64,000 nt of DNA from positions 124,001 through 188,000 of the forward strand of contig NZ_AQGV01000010.1 in the NCBI RefSeq assembly GCF_014858725.1, in the 5' to 3' direction. The translations under genes and the position numbers were made by a program. The notes under the pieces are model-generated. The model made no database searches and was not told the DNA's origin. It saw only the letters and a program-made list of their open reading frames with translations. Numbering within the stretch: the stretch's first letter is position 1; each line of letters starts with the position of its first letter. Origin of the DNA: Pseudoalteromonas aurantia 208. Lineage in GTDB: Bacteria > Pseudomonadota > Gammaproteobacteria > Enterobacterales > Alteromonadaceae. Shown here piece after piece: positions 9,950-19,643 of this stretch.

Positions 9950-10089
9950 TCCTAATGTATTGTTTACGCTGCACCTATATCGAGAAAATAATACTTATAA
10001 CTCAATGAAATGTAAGGTAGGGTGAGTAATGTGCGGCTGAAAAATATATCAAATACCGTACTCTTAATAAGTCACAATGGAGAATAATA

Positions 10090-10596
10090 ATGATAAACAA
10101 GCTAAGTGCAACACTCATTAGCACTCTTTTATGCGCCAATTTATCCGGATGTAATACCGTTACGGAGCCGGTCAATGTTGATAGTAGATATGAGACATAC
10201 ATTCAAGTAGGGCAAGCATTTAAACATACACACTTCAATAATATTCAAGGGACGCCCATAACACTCAATCCAAACAAAAATAAGTTGGTTATTCTCTTTG
10301 CTACCTGGTGCTCTGACTCTCAAAGAACGTTAAAGGAACTTCAAGCATCTCCTTTGCTTCATGACTCATCAGTACAAATTATCGCCATTGGCCGTGAAGA
10401 AAATAGCACAACGCTGAGTAAATTTAATATCGACTATCAATTGCCTTTTGACTTAGTTGCAGATCCAGATAGAGCTATTTATAAGCAATATGCCAACAAA
10501 GGAGTCCCACGCCTAATTCTACTAGATAAACACAATAACGTCGTAAAAACCCTCATTGGTGAGCAAGCTAACATACTAGATCAAGTCATTTGGTAG
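10090..10596 (+). CDS. Thioredoxin-fold lipoprotein lacking the CXXC pair
   Basis: This 168-residue protein has a lipoprotein signal ending in the lipobox LSGC (Cys21). The mature part is a TlpA/AhpC-like thioredoxin fold: LVILFATWCSDSQRTLKEL at the usual active-site position, then the cis-proline strand GVPRLILLDKHNNVVKTLIG. The active site reads WCSDSQ, so only the first cysteine of CXXC is present. That rules out an ordinary disulfide reductase cycle and leaves a peroxiredoxin-like or non-catalytic role. GGAG precedes the ATG. The DUF2721 gene follows 24 bp later. Membrane anchoring is predicted from the lipobox only. Confidence 0.75.
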   Translation: MINKLSATLISTLLCANLSGCNTVTEPVNVDSRYETYIQVGQAFKHTHFNNIQGTPITLNPNKNKLVILFATWCSDSQRTLKELQASPLLHDSSVQIIAIGREENSTTLSKFNIDYQLPFDLVADPDRAIYKQYANKGVPRLILLDKHNNVVKTLIGEQANILDQVIW

Positions 10597-10620
10597 TTGG
10601 CGATAATAACAGAGGTCTAA

Positions 10621-11082
10621 ATGAGCAATGATATAGTAAATATATTAACCATGGCTAAAGTCATACAAACAGCTGTTGCACCCGTCTTTTTGATCACAGG
10701 TATTGCAGCAACGCTCGGTGTTTTATCAAATCGACTCGCCCGTATCACTGACAGGGCAAGATTACTTGACCGAAAAGTCAACTCTAGTCAAGATGACGCT
10801 TTGAAAGCATCTTTATGTACTGAGATGCGTGCCCTATTAAAACGGTCTCGCTGTATCCACATTGCTTTTAGTATGAGTGTCTTAAGTGCTCTGCTAGTGT
10901 GTGCCGTCGTGATGCTACTCTTCACTTCACACCTATATAAAATACCAGTGGGTATCACACTCTCAAGCTGTTTTATTGCGGCAATGATGTTATTGATGGG
11001 GGCATTTTTAGCGTTGCTTGCTGAAGTATTTTTAGCCACTAGAAGTATGCGTCGAGGTATGATTTTTAAAGATTTAGAATAA
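10621..11082 (+). CDS. DUF2721 family membrane protein
   Basis: The protein has 153 residues and three hydrophobic segments, near residues 12-33, 78-102 and 107-133. The stretch ITGIAATLGVLSNRLARITD is characteristic of DUF2721 proteins, which have no known function. A charged linker with KRSRCIHIAF separates the first helix from the others. It is preceded by AGAGGT, and its transcript would end at the strong terminator at 11111-11135. It is probably co-transcribed with the thioredoxin-like lipoprotein upstream. Confidence 0.8.
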   Translation: MSNDIVNILTMAKVIQTAVAPVFLITGIAATLGVLSNRLARITDRARLLDRKVNSSQDDALKASLCTEMRALLKRSRCIHIAFSMSVLSALLVCAVVMLLFTSHLYKIPVGITLSSCFIAAMMLLMGAFLALLAEVFLATRSMRRGMIFKDLE

Positions 11083-11110
11083 TACAATCACCTTATTCAG
11101 CACAAAAAAA

Positions 11111-11135
11111 ACGCCAGTCATTGACTGGCGTTTTT
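11111..11135. terminator. Bidirectional intrinsic terminator
   Basis: Stem ACGCCAGTCA / TGACTGGCGT, with an A-run on the left and a T-run on the right, lies between two convergent genes (DUF2721 and the S8 peptidase) and can serve both. Confidence 0.9.
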
Positions 11136-11151
11136 AATTTTAGCTATCAAC

Positions 11152-14100
11152 TTACTTTTGTTTACGACGACGTAGCGCAGCAAACGGAGCAGCCAATAGT
11201 GCTAACCAAGCCAAAGAACCTGAAGAAGAACTTGTTGATGCTGGAAGTACTGTTGGCTCTGGAGCCGGTTGCTCAGCTTCCGTATCAACTGTATTCGTAA
11301 TTGTTACTGTCACTTCAGCAGCTTCTGATGCATTACCAAATACATCAATTGCAACAACCATTAATTTCGCTGTGTTGTTACCTGCTTCGAAATCAAGCAC
11401 ATCAGCATTAGCAACGATTACTTCGCCGTTCATGTTTACTGTGAAAGCAGTGTGTGAAGAAGATTTCACAAAATACTCTTTAACTTCAAGGGTATTTTCT
11501 TGTGCTTCTAACTCTAACTGACCAATTACAGTATCTTTCGCTGTATTTTCTTCTACTGAAAACTCAGCTGAATTCAATTTCGGCGCTGTGAATGGATTTT
11601 CATTTTCTAATACTGCTGGTGTTACCGTTGCCATTACACCTTCGAGCTCACCAGAAGTAAGTGCAAATGCAGAATCAGCATTGATGTACGCTTTTTCACC
11701 CGGCTTAATCTCAGTAACAGCATCACCTGCTGCATTTGTGAATGTTGCAGGAGATGTTGCGAATGTGGTTGTACCCGTTAGTGTATCAGTTACATCGTAT
11801 GCACCAATCTGATAGCCGTAACCTACTGACGCTTCAATCGTGATTGCATCACCTAGGTTTTTCTTCTCAAGACCGATGATGTCTGAACAACCAGAGAAAG
11901 TCACTGTGTTCGAACCCGCTGTATGATACATGCTCGTTAACAATGCCCATTGTGGTGCACCATCAACAATAGGACCACTAACTGTACGTGAGCGGCCAGG
12001 TACTGCAGCACTGCGGCCTACATCACTATACTGCGCTAATGCGTAGTCGTAAGTACCGTCGTTATCAAGGTCTAAATTCATTGCATAACCACCTGCTCGA
12101 CGCAAGTGTGTTAGCTCATCGCGTAGCATGATTGAAGCAGTAAATGCCACACCAGTATCACACCCTTCAGCCGTCACAGCGTTAAATGTAGTGGCTAAAA
12201 TGTTGAAATCTTTTTCAGACTTACTTACCTCAGTACCCGTTGCAACTAATTGCTCTGACATAGGGGTAATATCTTTAAAGCCATTGTTTGTTGCAACAAC
12301 TTTAACCTTGCCGTTCATTAGCTCATAACCTAGCTCTAAGCCAACGTTCGCTTTCGGTAGGGCATGATAAACAATGTGTAAATCATGGTCACCTTCAGTA
12401 TTTGGGTCATCAAAGACTAATGCGCCATCAAATTCAGATAAAGTCAATGCAGGGCTACGCTCAGCTAGCTCATCAGCATTAAGTGGGTTCTTCAGTTTCC
12501 ACTCAGGTAACTTAGCAGGGTCAATCGTCAAGGTTACATCAAACTCAACAGTTTGACCTGCTGGTACAGTAACAGATTCAGGCATTTCCCAGCTAGCAGC
12601 CCCCGTTGCAGCATCATTTTCATAACGCGCTTCAGTGCGAAGGTTATAGGTCTTAGCTTCGTTTGAGAAGTTTTTCAATGTCACAGTTTTAGTGTATGCC
12701 GTTACTTCTGACACATTCTCAAAACCAAATGACAACGCCGCTTGGTTAGTATCAAACTCTGAGTGATAGACCCATGCCGCAACCGGTGATTTAACTGCTT
12801 TATCAACGTTCACTAAACCTGCACCAATCAAACTAATAGGTGCCAATGGTGAATCAGGGTTAATCGATGTTGCTTCAACTGTTACGTTCAGATCAGCGGT
12901 GTTCATGATGGTTGCTTTAATTTCGTATGCATTACGCTCTGGTAACGCTTCACGAACAAGTGCCACAGCACCTGCTGTCATTGGGCCTGAGAACGAAGTA
13001 CCCGTTGCGCCTGCAACCTTATCTTGTGTGCCCGTTGCTGCAACTTGAATATTCACACCTGGCGCTGTGATTTCTGGTTTTAATAGACCATTCACTGAAG
13101 GACCACGTGAAGAGAAGTCTGCAACTGCACCAGCAACATTCTTCATCTCAACTTGAATCGCGTATTCTGCTGTTTCACCTGCTGCTAATTTGTCTTTTAT
13201 CGCTTTACCCGCTTGGAAGTTCACACCTACAGAGAAGATAGTGACTTCTGTAGAGCTGCCACCCATTGGTGCTGGAGTACCATTGTCGGTGTTATTAGCA
13301 ATCAGTACAAATGCCGCACCTTTAGCTTGTGCATTTAATACTTTAGTGACGAATGCACATGCACCACGGTCAATCAATACCGCCTTACCTGTGAAGTCCA
13401 CATCGTCAGCAAATGCATCACAACCATTTTGGTTTGCATCAGGGTATACAAGCTCTGCATTCGTGTTGCTGAACGAGAACGCGTCCTGTGGACCAAAGCT
13501 TGCAGCTTGAATAACCGTCTCAGCACCTGCAACAGTACCTGATGCAATACCTTCTTCTAACGTTGGGTGTGTCATTGCACCCACTGATAGTGCATTTGGT
13601 GTCGTACTTGGACCACCGATACGGAATGGATGGTCACCGTCATTACCTGCTGAAATAACCATATTCACACCCAAATCAACAGCGCGTTGAATAAGGTATT
13701 GTGTACCACTGCCTGTGTATGTATCACCGAACTCACCACCGAGAGACATGTTGATCACATCTACACGGTCTGAAATATCGCCATCCCCATTAGGATCCAT
13801 TGCTGACTCGAGTGCCGCAGCTTGTGCTGCGCTTGGACAACCACCACCACAGACAGAATAAACATATAGCTCAACGTCTGGTGCAACACCTGTCACTGAG
13901 TGAGAAACCGATGTACCATGACTTGTTGGTGAGTCTTCTTCAGTAGGAACCGCTGGATCATTCTCAATTGGATCCGCATCGTTACGCATATAATCGTAAC
14001 CGCCTTTGACTTGACCTTGAGGCCATGCAACCGTTGTTGGATCTGCTTGAGCAGCTTCATACGCTTCAACTGTACCGGCAGCTTCATTGAAGATTTTGTG

Positions 14101-14646
14101 AGTATAATCAATACCCGTATCGAGTACAGCGACCTTTTGGCCCATACCTGTAGCCAAACCTTCAGTACGTACTGGCGTTGCTTTAATGTAGTCAGATGAT
14201 TCTGCAATGTGTAGTTCAGAATCAAACATAGGTAACACACGTTCTACGCGTGCGTCTTTTTCAATCGCTGCTAGCGCTTCTTTTGACGCTTCAACAATCA
14301 GTGTAGGGGCTAAAACACGTGTTTGACCAATAACTTTCGCATTGAAGTCTAAACTGTTTAGTTCAAGCGTTAACGCTTCTTGAAGTTGTGAAATTTGCGC
14401 CATTGTTGCACGAGCATCACCCGACTGGTATGTGCCCTGTGCATATAAGCTCGCCGCTGACGTTGCTTTCAGCACGATTAAATAAGAAGTTGGCTCATTC
14501 TTTTTCGTATCTTGTGCTGTCACTTTAACAGCATCGAAATTGGCAAAATTATTTACCATATTTGCCGTGTTTGCAGAGACACCCGCTGTGAGTAATACAC
14601 TACCAACCGCAGCTGCAATTGTTGATTTCTTGATTAGCTTAGACAT
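11152..14646 (-). CDS. S8 (subtilisin-like) serine peptidase with PA insert and GlyGly-CTERM tail
   Basis: This is a 1164-residue secreted protease precursor: signal peptide (about 1-26), an inhibitor-like propeptide (about 50-145), and an S8 catalytic domain with Asp176 (VAVLDTGID), His243 (SHGTSVS) and Ser551 (GTSFSGP). A PA domain is inserted between His and Ser (about 390-500). The region after 600 holds fibronectin-III-like and cadherin-like modules. The end is SSSGSLAWLALLAAPF followed by RRRKQK: a serine/glycine stretch, a hydrophobic helix and basic residues. That is the GlyGly-CTERM type of sorting tail, removed by rhombosortase before surface release by type II secretion. The expected role is extracellular protein degradation. 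AGGGGAA precedes the ATG. Confidence 0.93.
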   Translation of the reverse strand: MSKLIKKSTIAAAVGSVLLTAGVSANTANMVNNFANFDAVKVTAQDTKKNEPTSYLIVLKATSAASLYAQGTYQSGDARATMAQISQLQEALTLELNSLDFNAKVIGQTRVLAPTLIVEASKEALAAIEKDARVERVLPMFDSELHIAESSDYIKATPVRTEGLATGMGQKVAVLDTGIDYTHKIFNEAAGTVEAYEAAQADPTTVAWPQGQVKGGYDYMRNDADPIENDPAVPTEEDSPTSHGTSVSHSVTGVAPDVELYVYSVCGGGCPSAAQAAALESAMDPNGDGDISDRVDVINMSLGGEFGDTYTGSGTQYLIQRAVDLGVNMVISAGNDGDHPFRIGGPSTTPNALSVGAMTHPTLEEGIASGTVAGAETVIQAASFGPQDAFSFSNTNAELVYPDANQNGCDAFADDVDFTGKAVLIDRGACAFVTKVLNAQAKGAAFVLIANNTDNGTPAPMGGSSTEVTIFSVGVNFQAGKAIKDKLAAGETAEYAIQVEMKNVAGAVADFSSRGPSVNGLLKPEITAPGVNIQVAATGTQDKVAGATGTSFSGPMTAGAVALVREALPERNAYEIKATIMNTADLNVTVEATSINPDSPLAPISLIGAGLVNVDKAVKSPVAAWVYHSEFDTNQAALSFGFENVSEVTAYTKTVTLKNFSNEAKTYNLRTEARYENDAATGAASWEMPESVTVPAGQTVEFDVTLTIDPAKLPEWKLKNPLNADELAERSPALTLSEFDGALVFDDPNTEGDHDLHIVYHALPKANVGLELGYELMNGKVKVVATNNGFKDITPMSEQLVATGTEVSKSEKDFNILATTFNAVTAEGCDTGVAFTASIMLRDELTHLRRAGGYAMNLDLDNDGTYDYALAQYSDVGRSAAVPGRSRTVSGPIVDGAPQWALLTSMYHTAGSNTVTFSGCSDIIGLEKKNLGDAITIEASVGYGYQIGAYDVTDTLTGTTTFATSPATFTNAAGDAVTEIKPGEKAYINADSAFALTSGELEGVMATVTPAVLENENPFTAPKLNSAEFSVEENTAKDTVIGQLELEAQENTLEVKEYFVKSSSHTAFTVNMNGEVIVANADVLDFEAGNNTAKLMVVAIDVFGNASEAAEVTVTITNTVDTEAEQPAPEPTVLPASTSSSSGSLAWLALLAAPFAALRRRKQK

Positions 14647-15027
14647 TAAATTCCCCTAGGACTTGTTGTTAACTGTTTTAACAGCCACCATCTTTATTGT
14701 TAACCCTCACATTGGTAACTATTGCGTTTGTTGATCTTATTTGACCAATGCGAAGGAACATTAATATAGTGTGAAAGTGCCAACGTAATCAACACCGAAA
14801 ATACACAAACTAAATCCCCCATTTACATATGGTCAAATAAAAACTGTAACCGATTGAAATAAATAAATATTTTTTTGTAAAAAAAAGTAAATGGCATCAT
14901 CATAAAAGTGACTTATCTCATCTTTAATTGGCATATTAACCGTCATTCAAGCCAAATGACCGCATCATGCTTGCCTTTTCTACAGCATTTACGTAAAACA
15001 TTAAGCCACATAACTTAGGGGCAAAAC
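14647..15027. other. Intergenic region between divergent S8 peptidase and cytochrome c' genes
   Basis: These 381 bp carry no gene I can support. The half near the protease has repeated GTTAAC-like words (14665-14720), and the middle is AT-rich. It must contain both promoters, but I cannot place a convincing -35/-10 pair. Confidence 0.5.
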
Positions 15028-15477
15028 ATGAAAAAACTGATTATATTAAGTGCGTTCTTATCCGCTATATCAACGAATGTAGCGGCAAACTCACTCTTTG
15101 ATGAACCAGAAGATGCTATCGAATATAGAAAAGCTGCATTTCAATTAATTCGTTATCAAATTGGTGACATGGGTGACATGCTCAAGGGAAAGGTGCCTTT
15201 TGATGCAGATAAATTTGCTCAACGCGCTAATAATGCAGCAAGCCTTTCAAGCCTGCCATGGGAAGCATTTACAGCAGGATCAGATAAAGGCGATACAAGT
15301 GCATTACCGGCAATCTGGAGTGATCGAGCTAAATTTGACGCAAAAGCTAAGTCATTTGCGGAATATGCACAAGCACTCGCGGTTGCTGCACAATCGGGAG
15401 ATAAAAAAACCATTGCACCTGCTTTTAAAAACTGGGCTAAAGGTTGTAAAGATTGTCATAAATCGTTTAAAGATTAG
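15028..15477 (+). CDS. Cytochrome c' (c-556 family)
   Basis: This periplasmic class II cytochrome has 149 residues, with a signal peptide (about 1-20, cut near VAA-NS), a four-helix bundle and the haem-binding CKDCH near the C-terminus (Cys140, Cys143, His144). That placement defines cytochromes c'. The family binds NO and CO, and some members act in nitric-oxide tolerance or electron transfer. The neighbouring cytochrome b561 gene is convergent and separated by a shared terminator, an arrangement that suggests a functional partner for membrane electron delivery, though not an operon. AGGGGC precedes the ATG. Confidence 0.92.
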   Translation: MKKLIILSAFLSAISTNVAANSLFDEPEDAIEYRKAAFQLIRYQIGDMGDMLKGKVPFDADKFAQRANNAASLSSLPWEAFTAGSDKGDTSALPAIWSDRAKFDAKAKSFAEYAQALAVAAQSGDKKTIAPAFKNWAKGCKDCHKSFKD

Positions 15478-15501
15478 GTTTATACTACCGAGCTAAAGTA
15501 T

Positions 15502-15525
15502 AAAACGGTGTGAACACACCGTTTT
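15502..15525. terminator. Bidirectional intrinsic terminator
   Basis: AAAACGGTGTG / CACACCGTTTT stem between the convergent cytochrome c' and cytochrome b561 genes, with A- and T-rich flanks. Confidence 0.88.
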
Positions 15526-15534
15526 ATTTGTTAT

Positions 15535-16182
15535 CTAGCCGACGTTAAATAAAGCCATCAAAGGCTCCTGACCCCATAAATACAATACCCCTATGGAAAG
15601 CACAACAAAAATGATGTAAGCCACCTTTCCGGAACGCATAAACGGCTGGTCCGCCGATTCTGTGGTATACCCCGTCACCAATGTCTTAACCAGCTTTTTT
15701 CCTTTCATGCGGTAGAATGCAATCGCACCAATATGTATTCCAATCGCCATCAGTAACAAGTCAATGTTGTCTCGATGTAAATCATTAGCAAGCTCCACCC
15801 ATGCATATGGCACATACTGTACTAACGGTCCTTCGATTAATATATCGTCACTACTCATTAACCCACTTAATAGCTGGATGAATATCAGAGTAAAAAAGAC
15901 TAAGACCATCACACTTCCAGCTGGGTTGTGTCCCGTTGTCGGTTGATCTTTTAGCAACGCATTCATTACAGCCTTAGGCGAATGAAAAAGTGAAGCTAGC
16001 CGCGCAGTACTACTGCCAAAGCAACCCCATATAATACGCGTTAACATCAATGCCAACAACACATACCCCGTCACGAAGTGTAGGTCCAGCCACCCCTCAT
16101 CACCACTGATATACAAGATTGCAATCCCGCACACCAATAACCAATGAAACCCTCTAACAAAGCCATCCCAAACTTTAACCAT
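15535..16182 (-). CDS. Cytochrome b561 family membrane protein
   Basis: The protein has 215 residues and at least four transmembrane helices. Histidines suited to haem-b ligation are visible: His13 in RGFHWLL, a histidine in LHFVTGYVLL and one in MAIGIHIGAIAF. The family moves electrons between the quinone pool and periplasmic cytochromes or oxidises superoxide. It differs from short CybB proteins by a further C-terminal helix (about 188-206). GAGGGG precedes the ATG. It is paired tail-to-tail with the cytochrome c' gene, its plausible redox partner. Confidence 0.88.
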   Translation of the reverse strand: MVKVWDGFVRGFHWLLVCGIAILYISGDEGWLDLHFVTGYVLLALMLTRIIWGCFGSSTARLASLFHSPKAVMNALLKDQPTTGHNPAGSVMVLVFFTLIFIQLLSGLMSSDDILIEGPLVQYVPYAWVELANDLHRDNIDLLLMAIGIHIGAIAFYRMKGKKLVKTLVTGYTTESADQPFMRSGKVAYIIFVVLSIGVLYLWGQEPLMALFNVG

Positions 16183-16379
16183 TGCGCCCCCTCAAGTCTC
16201 TATTTGGTTATTTGAATCGCTTTGAGTATGACAAACTCTTTAGAGCAACGCATCAATAGATGCGATGAAAGTCTGACCTTATCAGCTAAAGTTGCGATAG
16301 AATGGCAAGTTATGTCTGATGCCGCTGTGATATATCATACATCGTCAAAATAACATGCCGTATAGCAGTGTAGTGTGCG

Positions 16380-17534
16380 TTACATACTCGCTAATAATAT
16401 GCGTTTACTTTTTTCTAAGGTAACAGCTTGATGTTCACCTAATGCCACCATGCCATGGCGTTCTAATTGCGCACATACTTGCTGTGCAACCTCTTCACCC
16501 AAACCATGATCACTAAAACGTGTAGGCATATTAACCTGATGAAAAAACTGTTCAGTCAGCGAGATTGCTTCTGAAATAGCCCCTTCAGGATCTGTAATAT
16601 CTAAGCCAAAGACTCGTTCTGCATACTGTAATAATTTTTCACGCTTTTCTTGCCGCTGCTGTACCATCATACGAGGTAACACAATCGCTAAAGTTTGTGC
16701 ATGATCTAACCCATATAAAGCGGTGATCTCATGTCCAATCATATGTGTTGCCCAATCTTGTGGTACCCCAGCACCAATCAAACCATTCAATGCCATGGTT
16801 GCAGACCACATAATATTTGCGCGTGTTTGATAACTGGCCTCATCATTTAATACTTTTGGCCCCTCTTCAATTAACGTTAACAGTAGTCCTTCAGCGAAGC
16901 GGTCTTGAACTTTGGCATCAACAGGATAGGTTAAATACTGCTCCATAGTATGTACAAACGCATCAACAACCCCATTAGTCAGCTGGCGCTTAGGAAGTGA
17001 TTGCATCACATTTGGATCCAGTACGGCAAACTGAGGCTGTACTAATGCAGACGCAAACGGCAGTTTGTCTTCAGTTTCAATGTTTGAGATAACGCTGAAA
17101 CTATTTGACTCAGATCCGGTAGCAGGCAACGTCAGCACCACACCAATTGGCAGTGCTTTACTAATGTGTGCGCCCTTAGCAAGAATATCCCAAGGCTCAG
17201 CGTCAAACATCGAAGCCGCAGCAATAAACTTACACCCATCAATCACAGAACCACCGCCAACAGCCAAGATAAAATCATAACCTTCAGCTTTTATCAGCTC
17301 AACAGCACGCATACATGTTTGATAACTCGGGTTAGGTTCAATACCAGAGAACTCACCCCACTCAAACCCGCTTAGCGCTTCCACAACTTGATTATAGATC
17401 CCATTTTTCTTAATACTGCCCCCACCATATACCACCAACACCTTAGCGCTTGCCGATATATTGTGCTTGATTTCTAAAATCTGTTGCGCACCAAAGTGAA
17501 TATGGGTTGGGTTTACAAAATTAAAATTTAACAT
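16380..17534 (-). CDS. yqhD: Iron-containing alcohol dehydrogenase, YqhD-like aldehyde reductase
   Basis: This 384-residue group III dehydrogenase matches E. coli YqhD across its length: MLNFNFVNPTHIHFG, LAVGGGSVIDGCKFIAAA, LTLPATGSESN and ANGVVDAFVHTMEQYLT. The metal-site region PQDWATHMIGHEITA...GLDHAQTLAI provides the conserved Asp and His ligands. YqhD reduces short-chain and lipid-peroxidation aldehydes with NADPH. I start at the ATG at 17534, preceded by GGAG; the longer reading frame upstream adds an unconserved tail. It is divergent from a LysR regulator, which probably controls it. In E. coli yqhD is instead activated by an AraC-type protein. Confidence 0.9.
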   Translation of the reverse strand: MLNFNFVNPTHIHFGAQQILEIKHNISASAKVLVVYGGGSIKKNGIYNQVVEALSGFEWGEFSGIEPNPSYQTCMRAVELIKAEGYDFILAVGGGSVIDGCKFIAAASMFDAEPWDILAKGAHISKALPIGVVLTLPATGSESNSFSVISNIETEDKLPFASALVQPQFAVLDPNVMQSLPKRQLTNGVVDAFVHTMEQYLTYPVDAKVQDRFAEGLLLTLIEEGPKVLNDEASYQTRANIMWSATMALNGLIGAGVPQDWATHMIGHEITALYGLDHAQTLAIVLPRMMVQQRQEKREKLLQYAERVFGLDITDPEGAISEAISLTEQFFHQVNMPTRFSDHGLGEEVAQQVCAQLERHGMVALGEHQAVTLEKSKRILLASM

Positions 17535-17706
17535 TACTTTACTTGCTCCGATAACCGAGATGTTGTGACCGGTTTCACCTTTTGATTGTGCGTAGTTTAA
17601 TTTCAATATAGATAAACAAACAGCTGTCAGATGGCAAATTACCTTTGCTACACAGCAATAATAAAGCGTATATAATGAATTTATCTATATATAGAGGGGT
17701 CATATC

Positions 17707-18570
17707 ATGTGGCAAGGGTTAGATGTTTTCTTAGCGGTTGTTGAACACGGCAGCTTTAGTAAAGCAGCCAATGTACTTGATGTATCAACATCTTACGTTA
17801 GCAGACAAATTCAACAGTTAGAGCAGCGTCTTGGTACCATATTGATTCACCGCACCACACGTACCCAAAATCTCACCGACAGTGGTCGGGAGTATGCGAT
17901 TAAGCTTAAAGTTATTCAGCAGGAGCTAGTCGATGCAACAAATCATATTCAGGGTATTCAAAGGCAACCCAAAGGGTTAATTCGCATCAGTGGTGCCGGG
18001 GATTTTGTCGCCAACAGCATCGCACCCATTGTTGCCGAGTTTTTAAAACGTTACCCTGAAGTCAGCATAGAGTTTGATTTTAATAATCGAAATATTGATT
18101 TAATAGAAGAGGGGTTCGACTTAGCCATTCGCTTTGGCAGGCTTCAAGATTCGAACCTCATCGCGCGAAAGTTATGCCATCGTCCTATGAGTCTTGTCGC
18201 TAGCCCTGAGTATATAGCAAACACCCCTATCCCAATTCACCCCTATGAATTGGTCAATCACAATTGTTTAATTGCTATTAGTAACCGCTGGCGGTTTAAT
18301 ATTACTCAGCAAGTGGAAGAGATTAAAGTTGCAGGCAATTGGCGTAGCAACAATCCGCACGCTATTCTCAATGCATGTATACAAGGGTTAGGAATTGCAC
18401 ATTTAGCACAAGATATTGTTGCCGAGTCTATTGCAAGTGGCAGGCTCATTTACCTTTTGCCAGACTTTCAAGTGCAAGATAATGCCACGTGGTTAGTTTA
18501 CCCACGCAAAGATCTCATGCCGTATCGAGTACGGTTATTAATTGAGTTTTTACTCGAACACGTTAATTAA
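17707..18570 (+). CDS. LysR family transcriptional regulator
   Basis: The 287-residue product has an N-terminal winged helix (SFSKAANVLDVSTSYVSRQIQQLE, helix-turn-helix about residues 15-45) and a periplasmic-binding-protein-like effector domain (about 90-285). The subgroup (AFAVRFG-like LAIRFGRLQDSNLIARKL) is the CrgA/DsdC-like branch common beside oxidoreductases. The gene is divergent from the yqhD-like gene with 172 bp between starts, so an aldehyde-responsive control of that gene is the natural guess. AGAGGGG precedes the ATG. Confidence 0.9.
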   Translation: MWQGLDVFLAVVEHGSFSKAANVLDVSTSYVSRQIQQLEQRLGTILIHRTTRTQNLTDSGREYAIKLKVIQQELVDATNHIQGIQRQPKGLIRISGAGDFVANSIAPIVAEFLKRYPEVSIEFDFNNRNIDLIEEGFDLAIRFGRLQDSNLIARKLCHRPMSLVASPEYIANTPIPIHPYELVNHNCLIAISNRWRFNITQQVEEIKVAGNWRSNNPHAILNACIQGLGIAHLAQDIVAESIASGRLIYLLPDFQVQDNATWLVYPRKDLMPYRVRLLIEFLLEHVN

Positions 18571-18622
18571 GTGTATGCTAGAGTAGTTGTTATCATTAAA
18601 AAGTACAAAAATAGGACCTCTT

Positions 18623-19102
18623 ATGGATACCTTTTATCAGTTTTCTGCCACCACATTACAAGGCCAACCATTCGACTTTTCATCTTTGCAAGGTAAAACG
18701 GTGCTGATTGTAAACACAGCAAGTGAATGCGGCTTAACACCGCAATACGAAGGGCTACAAGCGCTACATCAGCAGTATGCTGAACAAGGGCTGGTGATAA
18801 TCGGCTTTCCCTGTAATCAATTTGGTCAACAAGAACCCGGTAGTCCAGAACAAATTCAGCAAGGTTGCTTAATTAATTACGGGGTTGATTTTACCATCAT
18901 GGAAAAAATTGACGTCAATGGAGAGCATACTCACCCTGTCTATATTTACCTTAAAGCACAGCTACCCGGCCTGTTTGGGCAACGGATCAAGTGGAACTTT
19001 AGTAAATTTTTAATTAACAAAGCAGGGCAGCCAATCAAACGTTATGCCCCCACAACAAAGCCCAATAAGCTACGCAATGACATTGAAAAAGCGCTAGCAT
19101 AG
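18623..19102 (+). CDS. Glutathione peroxidase (cysteine type)
   Basis: The 159-residue protein has the family signature NTASECGLTPQYEGL with peroxidatic Cys36 in place of selenocysteine, then GFPCNQFGQQEPG and a WNFSKFLI block that supplies the Gln/Trp/Asn of the active site. It reduces hydrogen and organic peroxides with glutathione or thioredoxin as donor. The ATG at 18623 is preceded by AGGACC; an in-frame TTG at 18587 is unlikely. It follows the LysR gene by about 50 bp, consistent with an oxidative or aldehyde stress neighbourhood. Confidence 0.93.
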   Translation: MDTFYQFSATTLQGQPFDFSSLQGKTVLIVNTASECGLTPQYEGLQALHQQYAEQGLVIIGFPCNQFGQQEPGSPEQIQQGCLINYGVDFTIMEKIDVNGEHTHPVYIYLKAQLPGLFGQRIKWNFSKFLINKAGQPIKRYAPTTKPNKLRNDIEKALA

Positions 19103-19157
19103 CGCTTAAGGTTAAAGGCACCATACTTCTGAGCTTATTTATATCTGATACATTTAC

Positions 19158-19340
19158 CTACTCCAAATAATCAAAATCGCTATCACCAACATCTTTACGC
19201 AACCGCTTCTGCTCAAGATAGTCTTCAATCTTACGTTTCACTTTACGTCTTTGCTTATCATGTTGATTTCGCTCTAACTCATCAAATTCACTAGCTGTAA
19301 AATCATCATCAAGCCCATCATATGAATATGTTTTACCCAC
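19158..19340 (-). CDS. Small acidic/basic protein resembling the PA3496/DUF3545 group
   Basis: The 60-residue product has an acidic N-terminal half (GLDDDFTASEFDEL) and a basic helix with KRKIEDYLEQKRLRK. This resembles short gammaproteobacterial proteins grouped as PA3496-like, whose function is unknown. I use the GTG at 19340 because GGAG lies 6 nt upstream; the in-frame TTG at 19352 overlaps that site. It is convergent with the glutathione peroxidase gene. Confidence 0.6.
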   Translation of the reverse strand: MGKTYSYDGLDDDFTASEFDELERNQHDKQRRKVKRKIEDYLEQKRLRKDVGDSDFDYLE

Positions 19341-19643
19341 AGTCTGCTCCAATCACGTTACAAAAACAGCGTATCCACTTTCATCAAGTGGCTTACTGCT
19401 GTTCACTTCTTAGTGTTTAGTTCGAAATTACCATTCTGAACAATGAGAATTTTTTATCGTGTAAATGAAAAATGCTTATCCATCATTTTTTATGGTCAAC
19501 TTCGCTAACATTTAGTCTTCTTTACCATTTAAGCAGCTCGTTCATCACAACTAAAAAGCATATGTAATTGATAAGTAACAAAAATAAAATTGGCACTCAT
19601 CTTGATTATTAAAAACTAACCCAATTAAAATCAAGGCATTGTC

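Noticed and set aside
13893..14240. 115-codon frame within the S8 protease gene
   Set aside because: Same strand, different phase, inside a fully conserved catalytic domain; it is a shadow.
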